The notes beneath the pieces are model-generated. The model saw only the letters and a program-made list of their open reading frames with translations. It had not been told where the DNA came from and did no database searches. 64,000 nt of DNA from assembly GCA_949752735.1 (NCBI GenBank), contig OX457042.1, positions 19,508,083 through 19,572,082 of the forward strand. The letters run 5' to 3'. Below, piece by piece: positions 52,101 to 61,859 of the stretch (positions are counted from its first letter, which is position 1; each line of letters starts with the position of its first letter). The translations under genes were made by a program, and so were the position numbers. The stretch is from Lumbricus terrestris. Its lineage: Eukaryota; Annelida; Clitellata; Crassiclitellata; Lumbricidae.

Positions 52101-55100
52101 AGCGGAACCGAGTGTCGGTTAGAGCGAGTGGAGTTACTCGGCAGCACCAGCTCGTCTCTGGAAGCGTCGCACCACCATGGGCGACCGCCGGCAAGAGTGT
52201 GTATGACGGCTAGTCAGTCGGTCGACACGGAGGCCGAGACAGTCCTGAAGCGACTATGGGAAGAGGTCCCTGACACGGTTACGGAAGAAGAAAGAGCTAG
52301 GTTGCGTGAGCTCATCTTGAGGTATCGGTCCACGTTTTCGCTAGGCGAAAAAGATCTGGGTTACACGTCGGTTATCCAGCACGAAATAGATACACAGCAA
52401 GAGAGGCCTGTTCGTCAGACACTGAGGCGACAACCCCTTGCGATGATACCTGAGATTGATCGGCAGGTAGAAGACATGCTGACCCAAGGGATTATCGAGC
52501 CCTCCATGTCGGAGTGGGCGTCGAACGTGGTGATGGTGAAGAAAAAGGACGGGAGCATGCGCTTTTGCATCGACTACCGCCAGTTGAATTTGAAGACCCG
52601 GAAAGACGCGCACCCGTTGCCGTTGATCCGTGAGAGTCTGGATACTCTCGGTGGTGCCCGTTGGTACAGCACGTTCGATCTCCGGGCAGGTTATCACCAG
52701 ATGGCCTTGCACCCGCGAGATAAGCATAAGACTGGGTTTATTACGAGAAGAGGTAGCTTCCAATTCAAGGTTCTACCCTTCGGTCTCTGTAACAGTCCCG
52801 CCTCGTTTTGCCGACTCATGAACCTGGTGTTGACTGGTCTCAATTACGATATCTGTCTGGTCTATCTAGACGATATCATCGTGTTTTCCCGTGACGTCGA
52901 GACTCACATGAAACGTCTGGAGATGGTGTTCAAGAGGTTGCAGGAATACAATCTTAAACTGAAACCGTCTAAGTGCCACTTGATGCAGCAAGAGGTATTG
53001 TTCCTTGGTCACGTTTTGAGCGAAGATGGTGTCGCGACGGACCCAAGTAAAATCAGGGCCGTCGAGGACTGGAGTGTTCCGAAAAACCTGCGTGAAGTAC
53101 GATCCTTCATCGGTTTGTGCTCCTATTATCGTCGATTCATTCATGACTTTGCGGTAGTAGCGCAGCCTTTGCACGTGTTAACTCGAAAGAATGTCCCGTT
53201 CCGATGGTCTGAAGAGTGCCAGACCGCATTTGTGGAGTTGAAACGGAGATTGGTGTCGTCTCCAATTCTAGCGTTACCTGAAGACGAAGGTCAGTATGTC
53301 CTAGATACGGATGCGTCGGCCTACGCGATAGGCGCGGTCTTATCTCAAGTACAGGAAGGCGAAGAAAGGGTTATCTGTTACGCCAGTCGGTTACTGTCTA
53401 CGGCTGAGCGAAACTACAATGTTACGCGCCGCGAGTTATTGGCCGTGATCTACTTTTTGAAAGAGTTCCGCCAGTACTTGCTTGGAAAAGAATTCTGTCT
53501 GCGAACAGACCATTCTGCGTTGCAATGGCTACGGAGAACCCCCGAACCCATTGGGCAACAGGCCCGTTGGCTTGAAACGATTGAGGAGTTTGACTTCGAG
53601 ATTGTTCATCGGGCTGGTACAAAGCACGGTAACGCGGACGCGATGTCCAGAGGTCCCATGGGAGCAGGACCTGAGGAGGAAGACGTTGCGGAGGAGAACG
53701 CAGCGTGGATCTGTCCCGTCGCAGAGACAAGGCCTGTTGCGGCCGCGCCTGTCGAAGACGTGGGTCAGGATCTCGGTTGGACAAAGGAGTCGTTGCGAAA
53801 GGAGCAGCTAGATGACCGAAAGATTGGTCCGGTCTTAGCTTGGAAGGAGTCAGGTCGTCAGCCCACAGAACTGGAGGCGGCGGCGCTGAGCGAAGAAACG
53901 AAGACAGTGCTGAGTCAATGGGAACTGTTAGAAGTGCGGCAGGGCGTACTCTTTCGGCGATGGATTAAAGGAAGTACTGGTGAGACTGAACGATACCAGT
54001 TGGTTGTGCCATTCATGCTTCGGCATGAGATGTTTAAGGTAACGCATGGCAGTTTTGCTGGTGGGCATTACGGTGTACGAAAGAGCCTAGAAAAGTTGAA
54101 ACGGAGAGCGTATTGGCCGAGTTGGAAGAATGATGTACGACGTTGGTGTCAGCGTTGTGATAACTGTGCCCGGTATCGAAGAGAGAAGCCTCCGAGACAA
54201 GGTCTTCTGCAGTGTCCCGTGATCGGTGAACCTATGGAGAGATTCGGAATTGATATTACCGGACCTCATCCTGTGTCGAACAAAGGCCACAAATACATTT
54301 TGACTGCGATCGATTACTTTTCGAGATGGGCCGAGGCTCTGCCCATAAGGAACCAAGAAGCTGCTACGGTAGCAGAGACTCTGATGGTGCACGTCTTTTC
54401 ACGCTTCGGGATGCCGCGTCAGATTCTGACTGACCAGGGCTCGTGTTTTGAATCGGCGTTGTTCCAGGAACTGTGTAAACGTATGGAGATCGACAAGGTA
54501 CGAACGACTCCGTACCATCCGTCTGGTAATGGTATGATCGAACGCTTCCACAGGACTTTGAATTCGTTGATCGGGAAAGTTGTGTCTGTACGGCAGCGAG
54601 ATTGGGATGTCCATCTTCCCTACGTGATGGCCGCTTATCGCTCGACTGAACATGATGCCACTCAGCGAACGCCGAATTTTCTGTTCCTTGGTCGTGAAAA
54701 CCATACTCCGTTGGATTTGATTCTTGCCCAATTGATAGACTGTGATCGACCGCCTGAGGTAGAGGTGGAGGAATATGTTGCGAAGCAACAGGAGACTATG
54801 GAAGTCGCCTATCAGCTGGTGAGAGAACAGCTGGGTAGGATAGCTGATCGTAGAAAGAAGGCTTACGACCTGCGGGTGAAGCCGAGCCGGTTCTCTGTGG
54901 GAGACTGGGTGTACTATTACTACCCACGGTTACGGTGTGGCAGGAAGATCAAGTGGACACGAGTCTACACTGGTCCGTTCCTGGTCACACAAGTCTTGAA
55001 CCCGGTCCTGTATCGAATACAGAGGAGTGTCAGGTCGCTGGCGATGGTAGTTCACGTGGATAAGCTAAAGCGATTCTACGGTGATCACCCGCGCAGCTGG

Positions 55101-55265
55101 TTGTCGGAAGCGGTTGAGGAGTCCCCCGTGGACGCTGGCCCGTTTCCCGGAGACACCGAGTTGGTGGGATCCAGTGCAATCCCCGCGGAGTCCCCCGCGC
55201 CTGTTGAGGACAGCGTCGAAAGTCCCCGTCGACGCTCGACCCGGCGTACGTGCCGGTCGGACTAG
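48735..55265 (+). CDS. gag-pol: Gag-Pol polyprotein of the Ty3/gypsy element
   Basis: One uninterrupted frame, 2176 codons from the first ATG. ATG at 48867 (AGCATGG) is an equally good start. Residues 1 to about 610 are Arg/Glu/Ser-rich and probably disordered. The Gag capsid region is about 613-780, the zinc knuckle C879-C882-H887-C892, and the aspartic protease LLDSG with D945. The reverse transcriptase has YLDD at 1377-1380, and RNase H has DTDAS at about 1524. The integrase HHCC zinc site is about 1764-1808, with catalytic D1840, D1900, E1936 (35 residues between the last two). A GPF motif lies near 2080 and the tail is Arg/Ser/Pro-rich. All catalytic motifs look complete. Gag and Pol are not separated by a stop or frameshift. 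Codons 1-152 lie in the LTR and the frame passes through the primer binding site. The element makes its own cDNA and integrates it. Confidence 0.95.
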   Translation: MVVSQYRIGLNPLEWSWCRLLWPTSWQRQVLPVRSDGASGARCSMVRKRTDHAEEKAKLAAVKRSSKRGTSARRVNPVSRIGHPGARDVTPKVAAGGAASGSDATELYTLFRASLPRRSSPVAQMRVEDMTDGSDYEARHRVARERNDDERYSGTRSGVFANTSEVVPAVESGRIEGDSEAERDAYGDLGRLDYRPVDYFGARPKVRPQVSTGDLITLDGVGSFESVGGRPRSATSGVENWLRSVPEVGAGSQTRVLRSHVTPVPSRETVRSRLPVVSEDARALNLVRDTSERQSPRASRSEASERASAVGEASGEFRSRRRDAEEIDVKAELLALRQGLAWMMRKLEERPAPVAREEDSMRVQLSRAESYPEHREARRETVPMEVWSRVQGPPEVRRLTESYREPEVTRRPARVRDSTVPMEVRSNVETEYRDLPSVAPRPAKARARIMSSDDASTEADINYRKMTPERKKVSRQAYKAGERPRTLRFDDVNGNKKAAALVPKGKEVRESGRPVREAVEQRPRRSARLTKKPEKEPSSEEDSSPVRPFGRTRKKAVALGRSKPSGHRGSPSSGDDDDSGDDSDRPRRSHRRVGVRRSPVDRKKSTTAADRGIRIKLEKYDGKTAIAAFLAKFEVCARCNNWSDREKADQLMCALTGPASQLLWDMGAQKDVTWQSLVEELKARYGSDEQTSLYRVKLRAYRQGPGESLSAVVQEVRRLMVLAYPGPTNEVVETVACDAFMDALLNQELAQKVREREPVNLESAYKHAVRLEAYGRPATSGVEVDRRHGRVKTTKEAPATSEQQNRRVEDLERKLENLTRELGRINMRQDSGVQTGKPMQYDRWNNPGRAPDGPWRGERPAFQRRDVQPDRWRNSEIECFRCRCKGHVVRDCPQPAPERREDTKGTEPVKSEPVHEQSQNRMVRGSRMAYVVARLEGTRRNCLLDSGSELSLVPRSFVSPGKVTSSSQRLLAANGSEIRVDGEATLRLGIGKQWYALPCLVTDQVTEVILGLSWLEVNQARWDFSGRCVFLGDRKIPLKELSTELMCRRVIVQSDTVVPARCELNVPMSVVYPHLQADTEAWTTTPTEVSRGLVIGRTLVTGKESTVYIRMVNVSDNDVVVGSGTECRLERVELLGSTSSSLEASHHHGRPPARVCMTASQSVDTEAETVLKRLWEEVPDTVTEEERARLRELILRYRSTFSLGEKDLGYTSVIQHEIDTQQERPVRQTLRRQPLAMIPEIDRQVEDMLTQGIIEPSMSEWASNVVMVKKKDGSMRFCIDYRQLNLKTRKDAHPLPLIRESLDTLGGARWYSTFDLRAGYHQMALHPRDKHKTGFITRRGSFQFKVLPFGLCNSPASFCRLMNLVLTGLNYDICLVYLDDIIVFSRDVETHMKRLEMVFKRLQEYNLKLKPSKCHLMQQEVLFLGHVLSEDGVATDPSKIRAVEDWSVPKNLREVRSFIGLCSYYRRFIHDFAVVAQPLHVLTRKNVPFRWSEECQTAFVELKRRLVSSPILALPEDEGQYVLDTDASAYAIGAVLSQVQEGEERVICYASRLLSTAERNYNVTRRELLAVIYFLKEFRQYLLGKEFCLRTDHSALQWLRRTPEPIGQQARWLETIEEFDFEIVHRAGTKHGNADAMSRGPMGAGPEEEDVAEENAAWICPVAETRPVAAAPVEDVGQDLGWTKESLRKEQLDDRKIGPVLAWKESGRQPTELEAAALSEETKTVLSQWELLEVRQGVLFRRWIKGSTGETERYQLVVPFMLRHEMFKVTHGSFAGGHYGVRKSLEKLKRRAYWPSWKNDVRRWCQRCDNCARYRREKPPRQGLLQCPVIGEPMERFGIDITGPHPVSNKGHKYILTAIDYFSRWAEALPIRNQEAATVAETLMVHVFSRFGMPRQILTDQGSCFESALFQELCKRMEIDKVRTTPYHPSGNGMIERFHRTLNSLIGKVVSVRQRDWDVHLPYVMAAYRSTEHDATQRTPNFLFLGRENHTPLDLILAQLIDCDRPPEVEVEEYVAKQQETMEVAYQLVREQLGRIADRRKKAYDLRVKPSRFSVGDWVYYYYPRLRCGRKIKWTRVYTGPFLVTQVLNPVLYRIQRSVRSLAMVVHVDKLKRFYGDHPRSWLSEAVEESPVDAGPFPGDTELVGSSAIPAESPAPVEDSVESPRRRSTRRTCRSD
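49193..49209 (+). promoter_or_regulatory. Primer binding site, tRNA-Leu type
   Basis: TGGTACCAGAAGTGGGG, one base after the LTR end. Its complement, CCCCACTTCTGGTA plus CCA, is the 3' end of animal tRNA-Leu(UAA) as I recall it, 17 of 17 bases. It lies inside the Gag-Pol frame. Confidence 0.85.
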
Positions 55266-56527
55266 CTTGAGAGCTAGCGGTGAGTGCCCTGCCGCTTAAT
55301 TGCGGTGGATTTGTGCAAGCGAGTGATGACTTTTGAGTTTCTTTTTGATGAATACCTTTTCGTGCTGGCAACAAGTGTGGGCCAGGTGGTGCGAGAGACG
55401 CGAACTGGGTCTCTACACCGCTTAATTGCGGTGATTTGTGAATCTGTCGGTGGACAGCGTACTTGGTTTCCTTTTGATAACATCTTTTCAGTTATACGCC
55501 TGTCATTTCAGTGGTACACAGAAGATGAGAGATGCGCTCTCGGCGTTTCTTATCTTCGCGTAATGGCGATGGTTTCCTGAGACCGGGGCAGTCTCTTTGA
55601 GTTCGTTTGAATCTGCTGACCGCTGATCACGGTGGGACCTTCAGTGCGGTTTGCCTGAAGACTCAAAGTCTGAGTCACTTTACGTTTTGATCACCTGTTT
55701 CTTTTAATGGTAGGTGATGGGATGGACGGACATCCCAGGTAAAGAGATAGTGTGGCGACTTTTCTCTTCTTAAGGTCCCCTAGCCTACGGGTTAGGTGGA
55801 GCCTAGGTCTCGAGACAGAGGGGCTCCTAAGGTTGGTAGTCTAGGAGGCGAGGCTAGATACCAGTAGAGTGGTGTGGAATTCTTCACCGTAAATGCCAGG
55901 TAGTGCTTGGGGAGAATGTCCGGTGAGTAGGGAATGTCTTGCACCTGCCTAGCTGACGGACGTAGGTAACGTCGGGCGGGGTCTTAAGTCAAGCTTTCCT
56001 GTGGCGAGGTCTTGCGCCGTAAATGCCGTCATCTGCGTTGGATGTTAGTGCTTGGTTGCGGATTCTCGTGAGGTAACGGATTGGAGTAATCGTCCGTGTA
56101 CCTGGGTAAGCGTTTTAGTGGTACCACTCTATAACTGTTTTTACGGTTCCTTGCACTCTAATCGAATCTGGGGTGAGGATGTTTCTGTCGCGAGTGATAA
56201 TCTCTGATCCTGAAGCCGGTGCGTAGCACCGATGAACGGCACGGAAAGATACTGTGGACAAAGGCCGATGGTTCGCTTAATGCGAAGATTACTGAAATCG
56301 TCGGGTCGACGATAATTATGTTCCTTTTGATGATTCGTATATATGAAACGCCACTGTGCTAAGGGAGCGTTTCAATTGACTTGTGGTTCCGAGGACACAA
56401 GGGAAGCTGCTGGAACGGACAAACTGCTGCTGTCGTAGGTTCGATCCTTGAACGTTTTGGTTGGCCTATGTATTCGTGTTAGGTCCCACGCATGTTCGAC
56501 CACGCGTTTCTTTTGTGTTAATAAAAA
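55266..56527 (+). repeat. 3' non-coding region, first part: hairpin-bearing tandem repeats
   Basis: A ~125-bp diverged tandem series carries CCGCTTAATTGCGGTG (55292, 55419), with stem CCGC/GCGG, and a looser copy ACCGCTGATCACGGT (near 55620). A second pair shares GCCGTAAATGCC and TAGTGCTTGG (about 55886-55912 and 56010-56055). No open frame of note; an env or extra ORF is not seen. Confidence 0.6.
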
Positions 56528-57265
56528 CCCCACTTCTGGACCTGGCGGCTCGACAGCGCCCTGATCTACAGATGTGAGGGATTACGGAAGTTTGCCATGT
56601 GACAGTCTGTGTTGGCTAAAGGCCATATCTACCCCACTTCTGGTTCTGGCGGCTTCCTGGCGCCTCGATTGCCTGGATGGTGGATAGATGCGAGGCGACG
56701 ACGGAGAACGGAGTACCCCATCTCTGGTCTGGACGTCTCAACGGCGCCCTGACCGCACGGAGATGAGGGGAACGAAAAAGGAATTGACGGTGAGAATGGA
56801 GTACTCCACTTCTGGTCTCGGCGTCTCGTCAACGCTTTGACCACATAGAAGCGAGGGGAACGAAGGGAAAACTGACGGTGAACGTGTGTGAGCGGATTAC
56901 CCCACTTCTGACCTTGGTGGCTCGCAGCACCCTGGTCGATAGATTTGGTGGTCGTGTAAATTTGGTAGTGCAGACCCTACCGCGAGGAAAGAGTCGTTGA
57001 AACGACGTGAGTGAAAGGATACCCCACTTCTGACTCTGGTGGCTCGCAGCGCCTTGGTCGTGTAGAAGTTGGTGGTAGCAGACCGTGGTAAACATGGCCC
57101 CACTTCTGATCCTGGCATCTCGACAACGCCTTGATCACATAGATTTGGGTGAGCCAGACGTTTGGTAGTGCAGACCCTACCGGTGAGAGAGAACTGTAGT
57201 GCCATCAATGGTGGACTCCTGGGTTGAGTTGGTATAAGTAATTTAAGGGAACTCGACTTCTGGTG
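56528..57265 (+). repeat. Tandem repeats complementary to the element's own primer binding site
   Basis: Seven units, 76-122 bp apart, start with CCCCACTTCTGG or a close form at 56528, 56632, 56716 (CCCCATCTCTGG), 56804 (CTCCACTTCTGG), 56900, 57022 and 57098 (the last three end TGA). A partial eighth is at 57255. Each continues with a TGGYGGCTCG block, then AGCGCC and a CTGRTC block. The first 12 bases equal the reverse complement of PBS positions 49198-49209, so they also equal the primer tRNA 3' end. Confidence 0.85.
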
Positions 57266-57627
57266 TTGGACAAACTCCTTAAGTTAGGGCCCTGCGTGAG
57301 AAATTACTTGTGTGACTGTTTTGCGTTGTAGGTGAAGCCGAGGAACTGAAGCTGGATCGGTTGGAGTACGAGAGGTCCCGGTGAGGATCGGAAGGAGAAG
57401 ACGGATCTACGTATCGAATGACGCCTGGAATTGATACATTGCATAACATTGAAACTTTGCTGGAATTGTTATGTCTTTGTGTGTGAACTGTTGTCTTGAT
57501 CGGGGGACAGCGTGTTAGTGTTTTCCTCCGAGGGGCTTAAATCTAGGTAGATAAGTCCCGGGGACGGGAGGGTAAATATCTCGTGAAGAGATCGTAAGTT
57601 AGTTGACCCCGATGCTCCGCATCAGCC

Positions 57628-57641
57628 GGAGAGGTGGAGAG
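57628..57641 (+). promoter_or_regulatory. Polypurine tract
   Basis: GGAGAGGTGGAGAG directly abuts the 3' LTR; one T interrupts it. It is the expected plus-strand DNA primer. Confidence 0.85.
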
Positions 57642-60600
57642 TGTGGCGTTTCAGCCACAAGACGATAAACTCCGACCGGCTGCCTTGTCAAACTGAAGCT
57701 GGAGACAGGCAGGAGCCACGGTGACGCTCCTAAAGCAGCCCAACCGTGTAGTTAGAGTCATTAATAGGTAAGGCCTAATTTCCCCTAGCAGAAATGCGCT
57801 ATTAGAGCGCGACCACTGCGCTATTAGAGCGCGACCGTTAGTTAATGCCTGTGGAACACAGCTGGAAGCAGGCGAGAGCGAAGATGAGGCATTTATAGCC
57901 AAATCGCTATGGAACGCTCTTAGGTATTTTAGTACCCGTAGAATAAATGATTTTCTGGCCGTCCAATAATCTTAATTTTAGGCGTAGGTTACGTAGAAGT
58001 CGTTTGGGAAGCGATAGAAAGAAACCCGGTGACGATCCGACAATAAATGGATTTTTGGCGAAATATCCAAGATTTTTCACATGCTGAAAAATCGTGCTAA
58101 AACAGTGATATTCCGGTGGAATAAAGCCTGCCACACGGTGCTCTGCTATATATGTGGAGTAATGGCGATTACTCCATGGGCAATGAATATTAACTCTGTT
58201 CGTTTCATTGCTCTCCACGCAGTCCCGGCACGTTGAATTGACATTGCTACGTTGGTTTGTTGGTGTCCAAACGCTTTCTGGTGAATTTGACGAGAAATAT
58301 TGTGTCCGGATCGAATTCGCACACGCGAAGGTTATACGTTACCTGCGGTGACGATCGAACGGCGGCCGACTGGGCATCGCCCCGCTTCGACGCACCAGGG
58401 AGAGTTGGTGGTGGCTCATCCCGTCTTACTTGCAATTGTCTCCTGGCGTACAGCGCCGTGTTTTCTGACTGTTGGAGGAGTTTTACTGACTGTCATAGCC
58501 AGTGGTATTGGTTTGACGAAGTCGTTGAGTGCTTGTAACGTAAAATAAAGCAGTTTTACCGCCCTGATCGAGGCTCCGGCGTCGTGCAGGCCTAGGCACC
58601 CTGTCCGCCACGAGCCCGTCAGCATCATACCGGGAAAGTATTGTCACTCGTAAAACTCGTTAGTGCGCGAATCCTCAGTGGAGGGAAAAGACAAGTATTG
58701 CCTCGTGCAGTAACCATTTCTTTCCTCGTGCGACAATTCACTTTTCCATCGAGCGCGCAACCGTCGGTGAACGGTAAGGCCTCGACCGAGTTAACCACCG
58801 CGCCAGGAGAGCGCAGCATTCGGACCGTTGCGGTTATCAGACCTACGACTCCTCGTTGGTGTCCATCGGATAACCCATATAATATAGCGTATACACTCTG
58901 GTCCAGCATCTGCTGCTGAGCGACGGGCCCGGTCTCGTAGGACTCAGCCCCCTACGGACCTCGGCCACGCCAGCGAGCGCCTCGCCGCGAAGGCGGTGAA
59001 AAACAGAACACGGGTGGAGAGAGACCCGTTGATAGACTTGGTTACTCATAACATTTCGGCCTACGATCGGAAAGCGGTGTTGGTGACTGCATTGAAAGCT
59101 TCCACACCGTCTTGCTTGGACACCGTCCGCCCCGGACGTGCCGTCATTCAGTGTCGCGGGCGCTGCCCGGACGATCGACGCCTCGTGCGCTTAGTGTATC
59201 TTTCGTCATTCCAGCTTGGCTGTGAACTTTGATTCGGATTTAGTGGCACCTTGAAAACAATACACCGGTTTCGTTGGTTGTTGGTTTGCCTCGGACCGCG
59301 CGTTGGATTGAGGGCTCAAAGTTCGTCGCGCCTTCTATTCCCCGCGTGGCCGACCGCCGGCAACGAGTCTTCGGGCGGCGCACATTCTGCCTCGGCGGAT
59401 CGTGTAAAACCCATTGCCGTTGACTACGTAAGTGTTGAGTGAAATACCGAAGCAGAATACTACCAATCGAAAACTTGGGTGAAGTACGTCCCTTCGGGAG
59501 CTGTACCGATCCCTGGCCGAAGCGACATCGACTCCGAGTCCTGGTGTCCGTCAGTGGCCTACTCGGTGAAATTTGACTCTACAGTGGTGAAACCTGCATC
59601 AGATCGTGCGCGGCATACGATTTGCCCGTGAAAGTGTCGAGAAAACCGGTCTAGCTCGTCCCGTTCGAGAGTTAGAGCCGAAAGAGTGAATTTGCCTTGA
59701 GAGTGGCGAAAGTGCGTTGCTGTTCTGTTCGCGTGCTATCCCAGCGGTCGCCCGGACGAAGTAGTTGCGCACTGAATAACTTTGTATCCTGTGGTCGGAT
59801 CGTTTTGAACTAAGCGACAATCTGGTTCATCTCGACGAGTAGAAGACTTGCCCTGAGAGAGGTTTGTCTGTATCTGTTACGGTTTCGGCTGTATAGTCTG
59901 GTGAGAAGCGCCTCGTGCGTGGAAGGGACTTAGCCGATTTCTCCAGTCTTTCGCCTAGGCCGCGAAGACCGGCCGCGCTTTCAGCGGCTTTGCCATCTGT
60001 CGTCCGATTCGTTCAATCTTGGTGTCCTATTGTTCGTCCCGACGAGGAGAATACTTTACCTGTGAAAAGTTAGTCAGTGACGGTTACGGTTTCAACGGTA
60101 GAAGCGCGCAAACTTGTTTTCCCCCGGCCTTCGCCTAGCGAGTACAGGCCAGCAACGCAAGACCGAGCGACCGCGAGAGAGGTCGAAGGTTACCGGAAAA
60201 CTTTGTCAATTGTTACCCGATCCTTGCAATCTTGGTGTCAGATTGTGCGTCTCGTTGAGTGGGACAAGTTCGTCGGAAGAGAGTTAAGCGATAACTGGAA
60301 GGGTTTCGACGGTAGGAGCTCGCAAAGAGTTTTCCCCGTTCTTTTCCCGTAGAGTTCGGTGACGCGGCGCCGCGGCCAAGCGAGCGACCGCAGCCGACAG
60401 GTCTGTGTGGGCAACGCGCAGTGCCCTAGGTCTGCGAGTGTATTGCGATATTCTTTGACTACCGAATATCTTTCCTTTCACCTCTGGTCTTTGAATCGGC
60501 TAGTAGCAGAGCCGTTGATACGATCGCTTGGATCAGCCGCCGTTGATCAGCGTTGGTTGAAGTCCAAGGTAGATACCGGCCACGATTGGTCGAGTGAGTG

Positions 60601-61855
60601 TAACTTTGTGAGTTGTTGTGCGATTAACGAAAAGTTGGTGTCAGATTGAACGTCACGCCGAGTTCTATCTTGTATACGTGCGAGTGTGTTACCTATTCCT
60701 TGGGAAGGGCTTTGGAAAGCGATTCTTTGGCCGTCGCCCGTGTATTTCCCTTGTGTTACGTATCTTTGTGAGTTCTTGTACGATTCCGTTGATCTTGGTG
60801 TCGATCGACTCAGCACACCAAGACGACCGTGACTGTAACGCCTGTGAGAGAGTATCCTTGGTGGATCAAACGGTGAAGGCTCGACAAGCTTTACTTCGCC
60901 GAAACTACGGTTTTCCCCGCCCGGTCGAGGAATTCGTAGTCGCAAAGTTAGGGTTAAACAAAGCTGCCCTAACCGCTCCCTGTAATTTACGCAGCGTGTC
61001 CCGGTTCCATAAGTCATAAGTTAATTTAGTTAAGGAAGTTGTGTATCCCTTAGCCAATTTTTAAGCCCCCTATACGGGAGCGATGCTGGTCTGTGGACAG
61101 TAATCGCGGGTCAGAAGCGATACAAAAGTCAGTTACCGTTGGCGCCTGTTGCGGCGAAAGAGTCGACAGTCCCGAGTACGAGTGTGCGCCTTTCTTGTGG
61201 GATAGCGCAGAGTTGAGCGAGAAACAAGTACGCAAGCGCCTGGCAAGCGCCGTATTCCTGGTTACGGTTAACTTCGCTGTTGCGCGAATTGTGAAATAGT
61301 TTCGCTTCCCAGCGAACTATACGGGTGGTCTCCCTTAAGGCCTGGTACCAGAAAAACATATACGAAGAATTTGACTGTCCTGTTGCGGACAAAGGACAAT
61401 GGTAGTGTCTCAGTACAGAATAGGGTTGAATCCCCTAGAGTGGAGTTGGTGTCGCCTTCTGTGGCCGACCTCATGGCAGCGCCAGGTATTACCTGTTAGA
61501 AGTGACGGCGCGTCGGGGGCTCGATGTAGCATGGTGCGGAAGAGAACAGATCATGCGGAGGAGAAGGCGAAGTTGGCAGCCGTGAAAAGGAGCTCTAAGC
61601 GAGGGACCTCTGCCCGAAGAGTGAACCCTGTTTCGAGGATTGGCCATCCTGGAGCTCGGGATGTTACCCCCAAGGTGGCCGCGGGCGGGGCAGCATCAGG
61701 ATCCGACGCTACAGAGCTATACACCTTGTTCCGAGCCTCTTTGCCGAGACGTTCTTCTCCAGTGGCACAGATGCGAGTAGAGGATATGACCGATGGGTCA
61801 GATTACGAGGCAAGGCACCGTGTTGCCCGCGAGCGGAACGACGACGAACGTTACA
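57642..61855 (+). repeat. 3' LTR, 4214 bp
   Basis: Collinear with the 5' LTR (offset 12,668 up to the 4-bp indel, 12,664 after it). It carries a copy of the start of the Gag-Pol frame at 61399; this reads past the LTR into host DNA and stops at 61908, giving a 169-codon stub that is probably not functional. Confidence 0.95.
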
Positions 61856-61859
61856 AAGT

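Larger units (their letters stand above)
44974..61855 (+). mobile_element. Ty3/gypsy LTR retrotransposon, 16.9 kb, apparently intact
   Basis: Long direct repeats at 44974-49191 and 57642-61855 begin TGT and end ACA. A 4-bp target duplication AAGT lies at 44970-44973 and 61856-61859. The internal part has a tRNA-Leu-type primer binding site (49193-49209), a single Gag-Pol frame (domain order protease, RT, RNase H, integrase, as in Ty3/gypsy), 2.4 kb of repeat-rich 3' non-coding DNA and a purine tract (57628-57641). The only LTR differences I noted are a 4-bp indel (47864-47867 present only on the left) and C48049/T60713. The insertion therefore looks very recent. It lies antisense to the CUB gene, 120 bp upstream of the acceptor at 44853. 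No envelope-like frame was seen. Confidence 0.97.

Noticed and set aside
60618..61019. Paired open frames repeated in both LTRs (for example 133 and 156 codons)
   Set aside because: They overlap on opposite strands, have no recognisable domains, and their duplication is explained by the LTRs.
44974..61855. Reading the 4.2-kb direct repeats as a segmental duplication or assembly error
   Set aside because: The repeats start TGT and end ACA, and they have an exact 4-bp target duplication, an adjacent PBS and a purine tract, so they are LTRs.
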